Source: Phycisphaerales bacterium
GTDB taxonomy: Bacteria; Planctomycetota; Phycisphaerae; Phycisphaerales; UBA1924
Direction: 5' to 3'
Length of the DNA: 34,904 nucleotides
Assembly: GCA_020846975.1 (NCBI GenBank)
Contig: JADLCX010000020.1
Coordinates: 1 to 34,904 of the forward strand
The notes below the pieces were generated by a model. It saw nothing but the letters and a program-made list of their open reading frames with translations. It did no database searches and was not told where the DNA came from. The position numbers and the translations under genes were made by a program. Positions within the stretch are counted from its first letter, which is position 1; each line of letters begins with the position of its first letter. Shown here one piece after another: positions 28,775-34,904 of this stretch.

Positions 28775-28784
28775 GCGCCGCCGA

Positions 28785-30131
28785 TCACGCGACCGACTTG
28801 AGCACGACCGCCGCGTTCTGACCGCCCAGCGCGCCCGTGCACACCAGCACATAGGTTAGCTTCGCCGACCGTGCCGGCGCGGCCGCGGCATCCAGGGCCT
28901 TGTCGGGACTCCCCGAGTGCACCCGCGCCGGCACCTTCTGCTCGGCGATGCACCTGGCCGCCACCGCCGCCTGCAACCCGCCGGCCCCGGCCGTGCAGTT
29001 GCCGATGTTGGCGCCGAAGTGCACGATGGGCACGCTCGACAGCCGATCGCCGAAGGCCGCCCGCAGGGCGCCCGCCTCGGCCGCGTCGAGCCCGGGGATC
29101 GACGCCGCCAGAGGCACGATCGCGTCGATCTTCTCAGGCCCGATTCCGGCATCGTCGAGGGCGTTCAGGATCGCGTTTCGGTACCCCTCATCGCCCGCGC
29201 CCTCGTAGCCCGCCAGCGACTGTCCGCCGCCGAACCCCGCGACCTCGGCGTACACCTTCGCGCCCCGCGCGCGAGCCGTCTCCTCGGCTTCGAGGATCAG
29301 GATTCCCCCGCCCTCGCCGAGTATGCCGCCCGCCGCGCCCGGGTCGTAGGGCTTCACGAACGGCGAGCCATCCGTCGCCTCCCCCGTCGCGGCCAGACGG
29401 CCCGCCAGGTCCATCCGCAGCACGCCCATGCAGTTGAGCTTGCTCTCCGCGCCGCCGCTGAAGCACAGGTCCGCCGCGCCGCGCTCGATCACGCGCGATG
29501 ATTCCCCGATCGACAGCAGCCCGCTCGACTCCGCGCACGTGATCGTGTTGCTCGGCCCCTCGCACCCGTGGATGATCGTCACGTGGCAGGCCAGCATGTT
29601 GGGCAGATACTTCAGGAGCCACAGCGGCGTCAGCGCCTCCATCCCGCCGCCGCCCTCGCCCCCCCACTTCCTCAGGCTGAAGGCACCCCCTCCCCCCCCT
29701 CCCCCGACTTCCTCCCCGCGCGCCGTCGCCATCGCCGCCGACATCTCCTCGGTCTCGGCCGCGATCAGCCCCGCGCCGATGTGGCACCCCATCCGCTCCG
29801 GTCGGTACGTCAGCCCGGCATCGGCCCCATCCTCGCTGGTCCCGCGCGTCACCAACCCGGCATCTTCCACGGCTTTCCTGGCCGCCCCGACCGCCAGTTC
29901 GATGTCCCGCGCCATCACCTTCACCGCCTTGCGGTAGTGCTTGGGCACGTAGTCCTTGGCCGAGAAGCCCGCCACCTCGCCCGCCAGTTTCGAGCGGAAC
30001 CCCGATGCGTCCAGCGCCCTGAGCGGCCCAAGGCCCGTCCGCCCCTCCACCAGCCCCGCCCACAGCGCATCCATGCCCACACCCAGTGCGCATACGCTCC
30101 CCAAACCCGTGATGACCACGCGTCTTGCCAT
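28785..30131 (-). CDS. Ketosynthase-like protein lacking both catalytic histidines
   Basis: A 448-residue KAS-fold protein (MARRVVITGLGSVCALGVGM at the start; GALGGQNAAVVLKSVA at the end). ATG 30129-30131 is chosen; the longer frame overlaps the divergent hydrolase gene. The nucleophile Cys199 is present in TITCAESSGLLS. Where FabF has NAHGTSTPLGDxAEA this protein reads VPLAASIPGLDAAEA, so His is replaced by Leu. Where FabF has TGHLLGAAG it reads IGNCTAGAG, so His is replaced by Asn. It may therefore be a non-condensing partner, like chain-length factors of type II systems, although those usually lose the Cys instead. A poly-Gly insertion (EEVGGGGGGGAFSLRKWGGE and on) lies near residues 145-165, encoded by C runs at 29659-29705. 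The organisation hints at a heterodimer with the downstream KAS. Confidence 0.85.
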   Translation of the reverse strand: MARRVVITGLGSVCALGVGMDALWAGLVEGRTGLGPLRALDASGFRSKLAGEVAGFSAKDYVPKHYRKAVKVMARDIELAVGAARKAVEDAGLVTRGTSEDGADAGLTYRPERMGCHIGAGLIAAETEEMSAAMATARGEEVGGGGGGGAFSLRKWGGEGGGGMEALTPLWLLKYLPNMLACHVTIIHGCEGPSNTITCAESSGLLSIGESSRVIERGAADLCFSGGAESKLNCMGVLRMDLAGRLAATGEATDGSPFVKPYDPGAAGGILGEGGGILILEAEETARARGAKVYAEVAGFGGGQSLAGYEGAGDEGYRNAILNALDDAGIGPEKIDAIVPLAASIPGLDAAEAGALRAAFGDRLSSVPIVHFGANIGNCTAGAGGLQAAVAARCIAEQKVPARVHSGSPDKALDAAAAPARSAKLTYVLVCTGALGGQNAAVVLKSVA

Positions 30132-30200
30132 GCTCCTCAACTGTATGCGTGCGTGGCATCCGTGTGTCCCAGCCATCCTCCGGCCCGAGGTCCGATCCCG

Positions 30201-31745
30201 ATGAATCGCCAACCGCTCGTTCGCATCTTCCTCGCCGCGGTCCTCGCCGCGACCCCGGCGCCGGCCCAGGACAAGGCCGGCACTTCCGCCCCGGCCCCGG
30301 CCGCCGCGATCCCGCCCCCCAAGGTCCCCGACACCCGCGCGGGCCGGATGCTCGAGCTCGTGCTCCGATCGATCCAGAACAAGGCCGCCGCGATCCCCGC
30401 CGACAAGTTCAACGACGCCTTCCAGAAGGCCGTGCCGCCCGATCAGGTCGCGACGGTCTGCGCCCAGGTCATCGACCAGCACGGCGCGTGCACGCTCACC
30501 GCGCTCCAGCCCGGCCCCTCGCCCGACATCCTGCTCGCCACCGTCACCGGCTCAAAGTCCGGCGAGAAGTTCGAGATCGTGCTCGGCCTGGACAAGGACG
30601 GGAAGATGGAAACCCTCCTCTTCCGCCCGCCCGCCAACCTCGACCTGCCCCCGTTCAAGGACTGGGCCGAGCTCGACGCGGCCTTGAACGCCCTCGCGCC
30701 CGCCAAGGCCCCCGACGACAAGTCGCCCCCCCTACCCGTCTCGGCCCGGGTCAACTTCGGCGCGTTCGAGCTCAAGGCCGCCGGCCCCGACAAGCCCGCC
30801 GGCCCGTTCAAGCCCGAGCCGATCCACACGCTCAACCCCGACCTGCGCCTGGCCATCGGCTCGACGTTCAAGCTCTACGTGCTCGGCGCGCTCGGCGAGG
30901 CCGTGCTCGCCGGGACCATCAAGTGGGACGACCCGCTCCCGATCAAGACCGAGCACAAGAGCCTGCCCAGCGGCACCATGCAGAACGAGCCCGAGGGCGC
31001 GGTCTTCCCGATCTCGACCTACGCCGAGAAGATGATCTCGATCAGCGACAACACCGCGACCGACCACCTCATCCGCCGGCTCTCGCGCTCGAGCATCGAG
31101 GACTACATGGAAGCCGGGGTGGGGGGTGGGGGGGGTGGGGGCCACGGCGACCCATCGCTCAACCACCCGTTCCTGCTCACGCGCGAACTCTTCGCCCTCA
31201 AGCTCAGCCCCGACACCACGCTGATGCCGCGCTGGGAGGTCGCCGGCGAGGCCGGCAGGCGCGACATGCTCGTCTACGACGACCCGATCTCGCCCAAGCG
31301 CCCCGCCGGCCGCAGCCACACACCCGGCGAGGTCTTCAACACCAACCCCGAGCTCGCGGCCGCCGAGAAGTGGACCGCGGGGGGGCCGCGGCACATCTCG
31401 ACCATCGAGTGGTTCGCCTCGCCCACCGACCTCGCCAGGCTCTTCGCCGACCTGCACCGGCTTGAACTTCAGCCCGACAACGCCCCCCTCGCCAAGGCCC
31501 TCCGCCTCAACCCCGGGATCCCGTTCGACAAGAAGGTGTGGACCAAGGTCGCCTTCAAGGGCGGGAGCGAGCCGGGCGTGCTGAACCTGACGTGGATGCT
31601 GGAGCGCGCCGATGGCCGCCTGTTCATCCTCACCTTCGGCTGGAACAACACCAGGGCCGCGCTGGATGAGAAGAAGCTGCTGGAGATCGCGCCGCGGGCG
31701 ATCGGGCTGCTTGCTTCCTCCCCAAACGAGCCGCGCACGAAGTAA
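30201..31745 (+). CDS. Exported class A beta-lactamase-fold serine hydrolase with N-terminal DUF3887-like domain
   Basis: A 514-residue protein with signal peptide MNRQPLVRIFLAAVLAATPA plus PAQ. Residues about 45-165 resemble the small alpha/beta DUF3887 domain (DKFNDAFQKAVPPDQVATVC, KFEIVLGLDKDGKMETLLFR). The hydrolase part has the active-site Ser221 in GSTFKLYVLGAL (SxxK), the SDN loop at 282-284 (SISDNTATDHLI) and a KGGS triad at 453-456, all in the expected order. No clear class A general-base Glu motif could be identified, so beta-lactam hydrolysis should not be assumed; a penicillin-interacting or esterase-type activity is equally possible. A poly-Gly insertion encoded by G runs at 31116-31141 falls after the SDN loop. 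ATG 30201 is the only start giving a signal peptide. The gene is divergent from the ketosynthase-like gene, 69 bases away. Confidence 0.85.
   Translation: MNRQPLVRIFLAAVLAATPAPAQDKAGTSAPAPAAAIPPPKVPDTRAGRMLELVLRSIQNKAAAIPADKFNDAFQKAVPPDQVATVCAQVIDQHGACTLTALQPGPSPDILLATVTGSKSGEKFEIVLGLDKDGKMETLLFRPPANLDLPPFKDWAELDAALNALAPAKAPDDKSPPLPVSARVNFGAFELKAAGPDKPAGPFKPEPIHTLNPDLRLAIGSTFKLYVLGALGEAVLAGTIKWDDPLPIKTEHKSLPSGTMQNEPEGAVFPISTYAEKMISISDNTATDHLIRRLSRSSIEDYMEAGVGGGGGGGHGDPSLNHPFLLTRELFALKLSPDTTLMPRWEVAGEAGRRDMLVYDDPISPKRPAGRSHTPGEVFNTNPELAAAEKWTAGGPRHISTIEWFASPTDLARLFADLHRLELQPDNAPLAKALRLNPGIPFDKKVWTKVAFKGGSEPGVLNLTWMLERADGRLFILTFGWNNTRAALDEKKLLEIAPRAIGLLASSPNEPRTK
31116..31141 (+). other. G-quadruplex-forming tract inside the hydrolase gene
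   Basis: Four G runs of 4, 6, 8 and 5 bases separated by single T residues, on the coding strand. This pattern is among the most stable predicted intramolecular quadruplexes. It encodes the in-frame Gly-rich insertion GVGGGGGGGHG. The G8 and G6 runs are also slippage-prone, and a one-base change would frameshift the hydrolase. Confidence 0.8.
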
Positions 31746-31770
31746 GCGGTCCGGAGGTTATTCGCGCGCC

Positions 31771-31800
31771 GCGGGAACTCCACTTTCCCGCGGGAACTCC
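31771..31800. repeat. Direct repeat GCGGGAACTCC x2 with central palindrome
   Basis: GCGGGAACTCC occurs at 31771-31781 and 31790-31800. Between and over them lies the perfect 12-base palindrome TTCCCGCGGGAA (31785-31796). It is 26 bases after the hydrolase stop codon, so it may act at the transcript 3' end. Confidence 0.7.
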
Positions 31801-31949
31801 CCGTTCTTTGAGCCGTTATCGCGGTTGCACGCTCTCCACCCCACGTCCGCGCCCTTTATCCGCTCGCCAGGGCCGTTCACGCCCACATAAGAAGAAGATA
31901 ACATCCCGCCCGGAGAGGTCTTCCCGCCGAAGGAGCTCCTCAAGTCATG

Positions 31950-32134
31950 GGAAATGCTCCCCAAGCTCGAGGGAAGATGGTTTTTCCCATGGCTTGAAGG
32001 GTTTTTCCACGCGGGAATGCTCCTCTTTGCCCCGCCCAGATGCCCCAGGCCCCGCCGGGAGCCGCATTTCCCCTCGCGCGCGGAGCATTCTCCACCGGAA
32101 AAACGCCTCTTCCCATCGCTTGGGGAGCAATCCC
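31950..32134. repeat. Degenerate long inverted repeat built from 'GGAGCATT' units
   Basis: The right arm (plus, 32082-32134) starts GGAGCATTCTCCACCGGAAA and ends with a second unit beginning GGAGCAATCCCC. The left arm (31950-32023), read on the minus strand, starts GGAGCATTCCCGCGTGGAAA and ends with GGAGCATTTCCC. The best-matching inner pieces are TCTTCCC-(A)TCG-CTTGGGGAGCA on both, nearly identical. The left arm carries about 21 extra bases, a local duplication of GGAAAAACC. A 58-base region separates the arms. No protein or RNA family recognised. Confidence 0.6.
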
Positions 32135-32276
32135 CACAGGAAAAGCGTTCTTCCTGCGCGCCGTTATCACCTCGGCCCCGCGCTGCGCACCATCCACCTC
32201 GCAGCAATCGCGCGGAGTTATCCGGTCCCGTTCCCCGACAAGCCGCACACGCGGCCAGCGTTCTTCGTGTCTTACT

Positions 32277-32320
32277 CCCCCCCGCCCCCCCCACCCCCCC
32301 GCCCCCCCCCACACACACAC
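32277..32320. repeat. C-run tract followed by (AC)5
   Basis: C runs of 7, 8, 7 and 9 bases broken by single G, A and G, then ACACACACAC. The minus strand is therefore four long G runs with single-base loops, a strong quadruplex candidate; the plus strand could form an i-motif. Confidence 0.85.
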
Positions 32321-32346
32321 ATTCATCTCAGCGTTTCCGCCTCCTC

Positions 32347-32616
32347 GCCCCAACGGGGCGCAGGGATGTAGCCACGGGTGGAGCGAAGTCCGCCGACAGG
32401 CGGACAGAGCGCAACCCGTGGAAGGCGGGTGCATCTCTCGATCCTGCCCCGGAGGGGCAGAGGAATCGCGTGCGGCGCGGTTGGCGAGGATGAACCCGGC
32501 GCTCCCTCCGCCCCTGCCGGGGCGGGTTCATCACGCGCCTTGGTCCCACGGGTTCCGCGAGGCCCAAAGCGGCCTGCGCTCCACCCGTGGCTACAGCCCG
32601 CGGCCCCACCGGGGCC
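32347..32616. repeat. 270-bp palindrome mosaic, MITE/REP-like element
   Basis: Perfect 18-base inverted repeats GTAGCCACGGGTGGAGCG (32368-32385) and CGCTCCACCCGTGGCTAC (32577-32594). These are flanked by hairpins GCCCC-AAC-GGGGC (32347-32359) and GGCCCC-ACC-GGGGCC (32602-32616). Each end is itself a CCACGGGT...ACCCGTGG stem-loop (32372-32420 and about 32547-32592) with inner hairpins TCCGCC-GACA-GGCGGA and AGGCC-CAAAGC-GGCCT. The centre has an ATGAACCC/GGGTTCAT stem (32490-32497, 32524-32531). There is no coding capacity. Similar 'CCACGGGTGGAGCG' sequences recur in planctomycete genomes as I recall them. Confidence 0.75.
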
Positions 32617-32624
32617 AAGGCCCG

Positions 32625-32670
32625 CCCCCCCGCCCCCCCCCCCCCCCCCCCACCCACCCACCCCCCACCC
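32625..32670. repeat. Poly-C tract with C19 run
   Basis: C7, G, C19 (32633-32651), then CCC, CCC, C6 and CCC runs separated by single A. It abuts the 3' end of the PLD-like gene (stop at 32691). The minus strand is quadruplex-competent. A C19 run is also likely to vary in length between sequencing reads and isolates. Confidence 0.85.
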
Positions 32671-32690
32671 GTCGGGGCGTTCAGGGCGGA

Positions 32691-33590
32691 TCAGGCCGCC
32701 AGAGTCCACGCACCATTGATGAGCGCGATCTTGCCGCGCTTCTTCAACTGCTGCTGCGCTGTCCGCGCGGCGTGCTTCCACTTCTTCCCGAACCTCTTGC
32801 CGTCGATCACGCGGTCCACGGTGTCATCGCAGAGGTCCGGGTGCATCCGCTGGATCATCGGGTGCATGGCCTCGGTCGAGAGCGGGCCGTGGCGTCGCAG
32901 GAGAAACTCGATGGTCCTGGCGAAAACGGTGTGGATCGGTCCTTCGGCGAGCCGTGCTCGTACGAGGGTATCCGATGCGGACCTGAGCACGGCACGGAGA
33001 CGGCGGGTCGATTCCCGGGAGGCCGAAGCGGTCTGCGCCTTGTAGGCCGCGCGGGCGTCAACAGCCAGGCCGCACATCTCGTCGAGGGTCGCGTTGTCCA
33101 CATCGGCCCCGAGGCCCGCGTACGCGGATACTTCGTCGTCGATATGCGCAGCGCTCACGGGATCGTCGATCAGGAGCCCGCACTCGTGGTTGCACACCAG
33201 CCCGCCGTAGGTGAGATTGCCGGAAGTCACGATCGCGCGGGCGCGGTCCGCCACATAGACCTTGGCGTGCAGCCGGGGCAGGTGCACCGAACGGGATGCG
33301 GGAAACACCGCGCGCAATCCCGCGATGGCCGCCGGGTCGGTCGCGCCGGCGCAGATCGCCAGGGGTGAGAGGTCGGTCAGCACCAGCGCGCGAGGCTTGG
33401 ATCCGCCTTGTTGAGCGTGCATGGAACGAACGACGTTGGTTCCGTGCTCGGTGATGTACGGCGCGCAGAGCGTCAGGCTGTCTGTTGCGGACGCGAGCAC
33501 GGCCTCAAAGGCTTGTTGCCACGAGCCGGTCAGAACGCTGGTCATCGGCGAGGTTGCCGCGTGAGCAGGGGTGGGGGGAGGGGGGGGCAT
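32691..33590 (-). CDS. PLD-superfamily (HKD) nuclease-like protein
   Basis: About 299 residues. One HKD motif is clear: LPRLHAKVYVADRARAIVTS with SGNLTYGGL following (HxKxxxxD, then the GN-S/T stretch). The N-terminal fold segments fit (TDSLTLCAPYITEHGTNVVR, PRALVLTDLSPLAICAG). Single-HKD proteins dimerise to make one active site; relatives include Nuc-like endonucleases and metal-independent restriction enzymes of the BfiI type. The C-terminal 130 residues (RRLRAVLRSASDTLVRARLA, EAMHPMIQRMHPDLCDD, KKWKHAARTAQQQLKKRGKI) are basic and probably bind DNA. Starts ATG 33590 or GTG 33599; ATG 33545 is also possible. The upstream 65-residue gene ends only a few bases before, so they are co-transcribed with the methyltransferase fragment. 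Confidence 0.8.
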   Translation of the reverse strand: MPPPPPTPAHAATSPMTSVLTGSWQQAFEAVLASATDSLTLCAPYITEHGTNVVRSMHAQQGGSKPRALVLTDLSPLAICAGATDPAAIAGLRAVFPASRSVHLPRLHAKVYVADRARAIVTSGNLTYGGLVCNHECGLLIDDPVSAAHIDDEVSAYAGLGADVDNATLDEMCGLAVDARAAYKAQTASASRESTRRLRAVLRSASDTLVRARLAEGPIHTVFARTIEFLLRRHGPLSTEAMHPMIQRMHPDLCDDTVDRVIDGKRFGKKWKHAARTAQQQLKKRGKIALINGAWTLAA

Positions 33591-33602
33591 CGTGACCACC
33601 GA

Positions 33603-33800
33603 TCAGAGATAACTGGCTCCGTGAGCGGCGGCCGCCGCGCCCGCTTCATGCTCGATCAGCCAGTCGGGCACGTTGTTGGCAACATCAAGGGTGCCTGCCG
33701 ACACATCGTCGATGATGAGTTGGAGCCCATGGCGCGTGTGCGAGATTGAGTAGACGATCGTGACTCGTTCGCGTCTCCAAACGAAGATGTGCGTGTACAT
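33603..33800 (-). CDS. Small protein of unknown function (65 aa)
   Basis: Begins MYTHIFVWRRERVTIVYSIS with GGGAG eight bases before the ATG, a strong ribosome site. The start lies one base beyond the stop of the methyltransferase fragment, and its TGA is just before the PLD-like gene. The sequence is a short beta-rich N-terminus followed by LQLIIDDVSAGTLDVANNVP and an Ala-rich tail. I do not recognise a family. The tight packing says it is a real member of a three-gene transcript. Confidence 0.6.
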   Translation of the reverse strand: MYTHIFVWRRERVTIVYSISHTRHGLQLIIDDVSAGTLDVANNVPDWLIEHEAGAAAAAHGASYL

Positions 33801-33801
33801 C

Positions 33802-34128
33802 TCAACGCTCCCTTCGTGAACGGTCGATGTTCAAAGACTTCGCGAAGTCCTTCGTTCCGTCGCCGATGACGACAGCGCACACGCCCCCGTCGGTGGTGGC
33901 CCTGAACAACTCCGACCCGAGCGTCCTGTAGTCGAGCATCCAGTTCTTGCCGTAGTCCCGGATGCCGTCGTAGGGCGGGCTGAACACGGTCAGATCGACT
34001 TGGCCCGCGGGGAGGTCCGCGAGCGCCTTGAGCGCGTCAGCGTGCAGGATCGTGTTGCGCGGGCCGTTGCTCTGTGGCTCGCTCACTGGTTCATCCAGTT
34101 GAATCTTGGCCTTTGTCGCCGGCATCAT
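33802..34128 (-). pseudogene. N-terminal fragment of a DNA (N4/N6) methyltransferase
   Basis: 108 residues from ATG 34128 (GAGGG about 9 bases upstream). The sequence matches the start of beta-class methyltransferases: NTILHADALKALADLPAGQV, DLTVFSPPYDGIRDYG (catalytic motif IV, SPPY) and LFRATTDGGVCAVVIGDGTK. The protein then ends with DFAKSLNIDRSRRER instead of continuing to the target-recognition region and the FxGxG S-adenosylmethionine motif. Related enzymes are usually 250-350 residues. I see no continuation in other frames downstream, so this is truncation by rearrangement rather than a simple frameshift. It could still be expressed as a stub because its ribosome site and operon position are intact, but it should not methylate DNA. 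Confidence 0.7.
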
Positions 34129-34248
34129 TCGGTTCCCTCATCTCGGTGGATCGCCCCGTGCGTGCGCGTGTGAAGAACACAGTACGCCTTCACGCAACAA
34201 GAGCAATCGCAGGCACCGTCGAAAGACGACCGCCGCAGCCCGCGCAAC

Positions 34249-34268
34249 CCGCGGCCCGCGGCTTTTTT
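34249..34268 (+). terminator. Intrinsic terminator-like hairpin with T6 tail, between divergent genes
   Basis: CCGCG-GCC-CGCGG followed by C and TTTTTT. It points along the plus strand, yet no plus-strand gene precedes it; the genes on either side diverge. It may end a short RNA or act as a leader attenuator for the gene at 34535. Confidence 0.5.
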
Positions 34269-34328
34269 GCTCTTTGCCCTGGTCTCTCGCGCCGACACCC
34301 CCTCGCCCCATCACCCCATCACCCCGAC

Positions 34329-34353
34329 ACAACCAGGCGAAGCGCCAGGTTGT
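34329..34353. other. Hairpin in the leader of the last gene
   Basis: ACAACCAGGCG-AAG-CGCCAGGTTGT: an 11-base stem with one A-A mismatch and a 3-base loop. It lies 180 bases before the ATG at 34535. The rest of the 34129-34534 gap is C-rich and includes short CCCATCAC repeats; no promoter is evident. Confidence 0.6.
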
Positions 34354-34534
34354 GCCACCAAGCCCCCCCCGGCCACCCCTGTCAAACTCTCCCGCCTGTA
34401 CCGCCCCGGCCGCGAGAACGCACAAGATTTCGCCGGCCTCGGACCGAAGCGATCGCCGCGCATCCCCGATGCACTCCTTGCGTGACCGGCCCGCAGTTCC
34501 GCCCGGCCCTCACCATACAGAAGGAGTCTCAACA

Positions 34535-34904
34535 ATGTCTGTGTTGCCCGACCGCATCGTGGACCGCATCCAGTGGTTCGAGAACCGCATCGACGGGTGG
34601 GTCAGCGACTTTGCCGCGATTGGAATTGGTTCGGCGATGGCCACGGCCGTGAAGGTCGCGACCCAGGCCGCCCGCACCGCCTACGACAACGCCCAGGCCG
34701 CGCGCCTCGCCGCCAAGGCCGCGACCATGGCCCAGACCTCGGCCCTGCGCACCATGACCGACCTCGGCTCCGATGCCATCGGCTACATCAAGGCCTTTGC
34801 TGACTCGCAGACGACGCCCGCCGCGCGCGATGCGGTCTTCCAGACCGCCAACGTTCCGCCGCCCGCGCCCCCGGGCCCGGCCGTCGCGCCCGCCGCGCCG
34901 AACA
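34535..34904 (+). CDS. Conserved-type planctomycete hypothetical protein (3' end missing)
   Basis: ATG 34535 has AAGGAG eight bases upstream. The frame is open to the window edge: 123 residues. It starts MSVLPDRIVDRIQWFENRID GW and continues as an Ala-rich helical protein (AIGIGSAMATAVKVATQAAR, AARLAAKAATMAQTSALRTM), then a switch to Pro-rich sequence (NVPPPAPPGPAVAPAAP). The pattern 'start with VLPxxxVxxIxWxExx, Ala-rich helices, then Pro-rich linker' resembles small proteins I recall from many planctomycete genomes, but their function is not known to me. Codon use matches its neighbours. Confidence 0.75.
   Translation, partial: MSVLPDRIVDRIQWFENRIDGWVSDFAAIGIGSAMATAVKVATQAARTAYDNAQAARLAAKAATMAQTSALRTMTDLGSDAIGYIKAFADSQTTPAARDAVFQTANVPPPAPPGPAVAPAAPN

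Larger units (their letters stand above)
31746..32690. other. Gene-poor, repeat-dense intergenic block
   Basis: About 945 bases between two convergent genes. Several overlapping frames stay open on both strands because of high GC, but none has a ribosome site or recognisable protein, and they overlap each other. The block instead holds a 19-base-period direct repeat, a degenerate long inverted repeat, two C-run tracts and a 270-bp mosaic of palindromes, each listed separately. Confidence 0.7.

Noticed and set aside
31758..32434. Overlapping open frames on both strands in the repeat block
   Set aside because: Frames on both strands encode the repeats themselves, lack ribosome sites and overlap each other.
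34138..34425. 95-codon minus-strand frame
   Set aside because: Its translation is Gly/Arg-rich, it has no ribosome site, and it runs through hairpins and C-rich spacer.

Overview
The window reads as chromosomal DNA of a GC-rich Planctomycetota bacterium, most likely class Phycisphaerae. This is inferred from several traits: a secreted protein ending in a dockerin/EF-hand-like pair of 'VxVxDLFxFLxxYF' type, a PadR regulator paired with a membrane HAAS protein, Gly/Pro-rich insertions in housekeeping proteins, a non-enterobacterial GyrA, and a last gene resembling small planctomycete proteins I recall. No rRNA, tRNA or CRISPR array was seen. Two promoters with near-consensus sigma-70 hexamers show that ordinary TTGACA-17-TATNNT promoters are used.

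Layout. 1-230: tail of an IS4-like transposase. 228-2255: PadR repressor plus a HAAS membrane sensor on the minus strand, facing away from a 4.4 kb gene (2382-6806) for a secreted protein of 34 cysteine-rich units, largely ordered as an A-B-C-D super-repeat. The two promoters lie back to back and each carries a palindrome, so this looks like one regulated unit: cytoplasmic repressor, envelope sensor and envelope product. 6911-9265: a SpoIIE/RsbU-type phosphatase and two cysteine-cluster (YkgJ-like) proteins. 9310-14571 (minus): a complete tripartite ABC efflux operon (membrane fusion protein, ATPase, MacB-like permease, TolC-like outer-membrane protein). 14783-18704 (minus): a polytopic membrane protein, a YceI-like protein, a DinB-like protein and glycyl-tRNA synthetase. 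18961-22839 (plus): an exported PLP-dependent class V aminotransferase homologue and a large exported protein of unknown function, with a possible 27-residue membrane peptide on the minus strand between them. 23003-25948: gyrA. 25964-26559 (minus): a VapBC toxin-antitoxin pair. 26617-30131 (minus): an active-site-complete beta-ketoacyl-ACP synthase, a Gly-rich degenerate GxxExxY protein, and a second ketosynthase lacking both catalytic histidines. 30201-31745: a serine beta-lactamase-fold hydrolase.

31746-32690 is about 0.95 kb without a convincing gene. It is packed with structure: a short direct repeat, a degenerate long inverted repeat, G-quadruplex-capable C tracts and a 270-bp mosaic of nested palindromes. 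32691-34128 (minus) is a tight three-gene set: an N-terminal fragment of a DNA methyltransferase, a 65-residue unknown and a PLD-family nuclease-like protein. This may be a decayed or rearranged restriction-type island. The final gene (34535 onward) runs off the end.

The features I find most novel are the ABCD cysteine super-repeat protein with its divergent PadR/HAAS control region, the repeat-dense intergenic block at 31.7-32.7 kb, the ketosynthase/partner pair around a Gly-rich dead nuclease-like protein, and the methyltransferase-fragment/PLD cluster. All functions are inferred from sequence reading alone; no database search was run.
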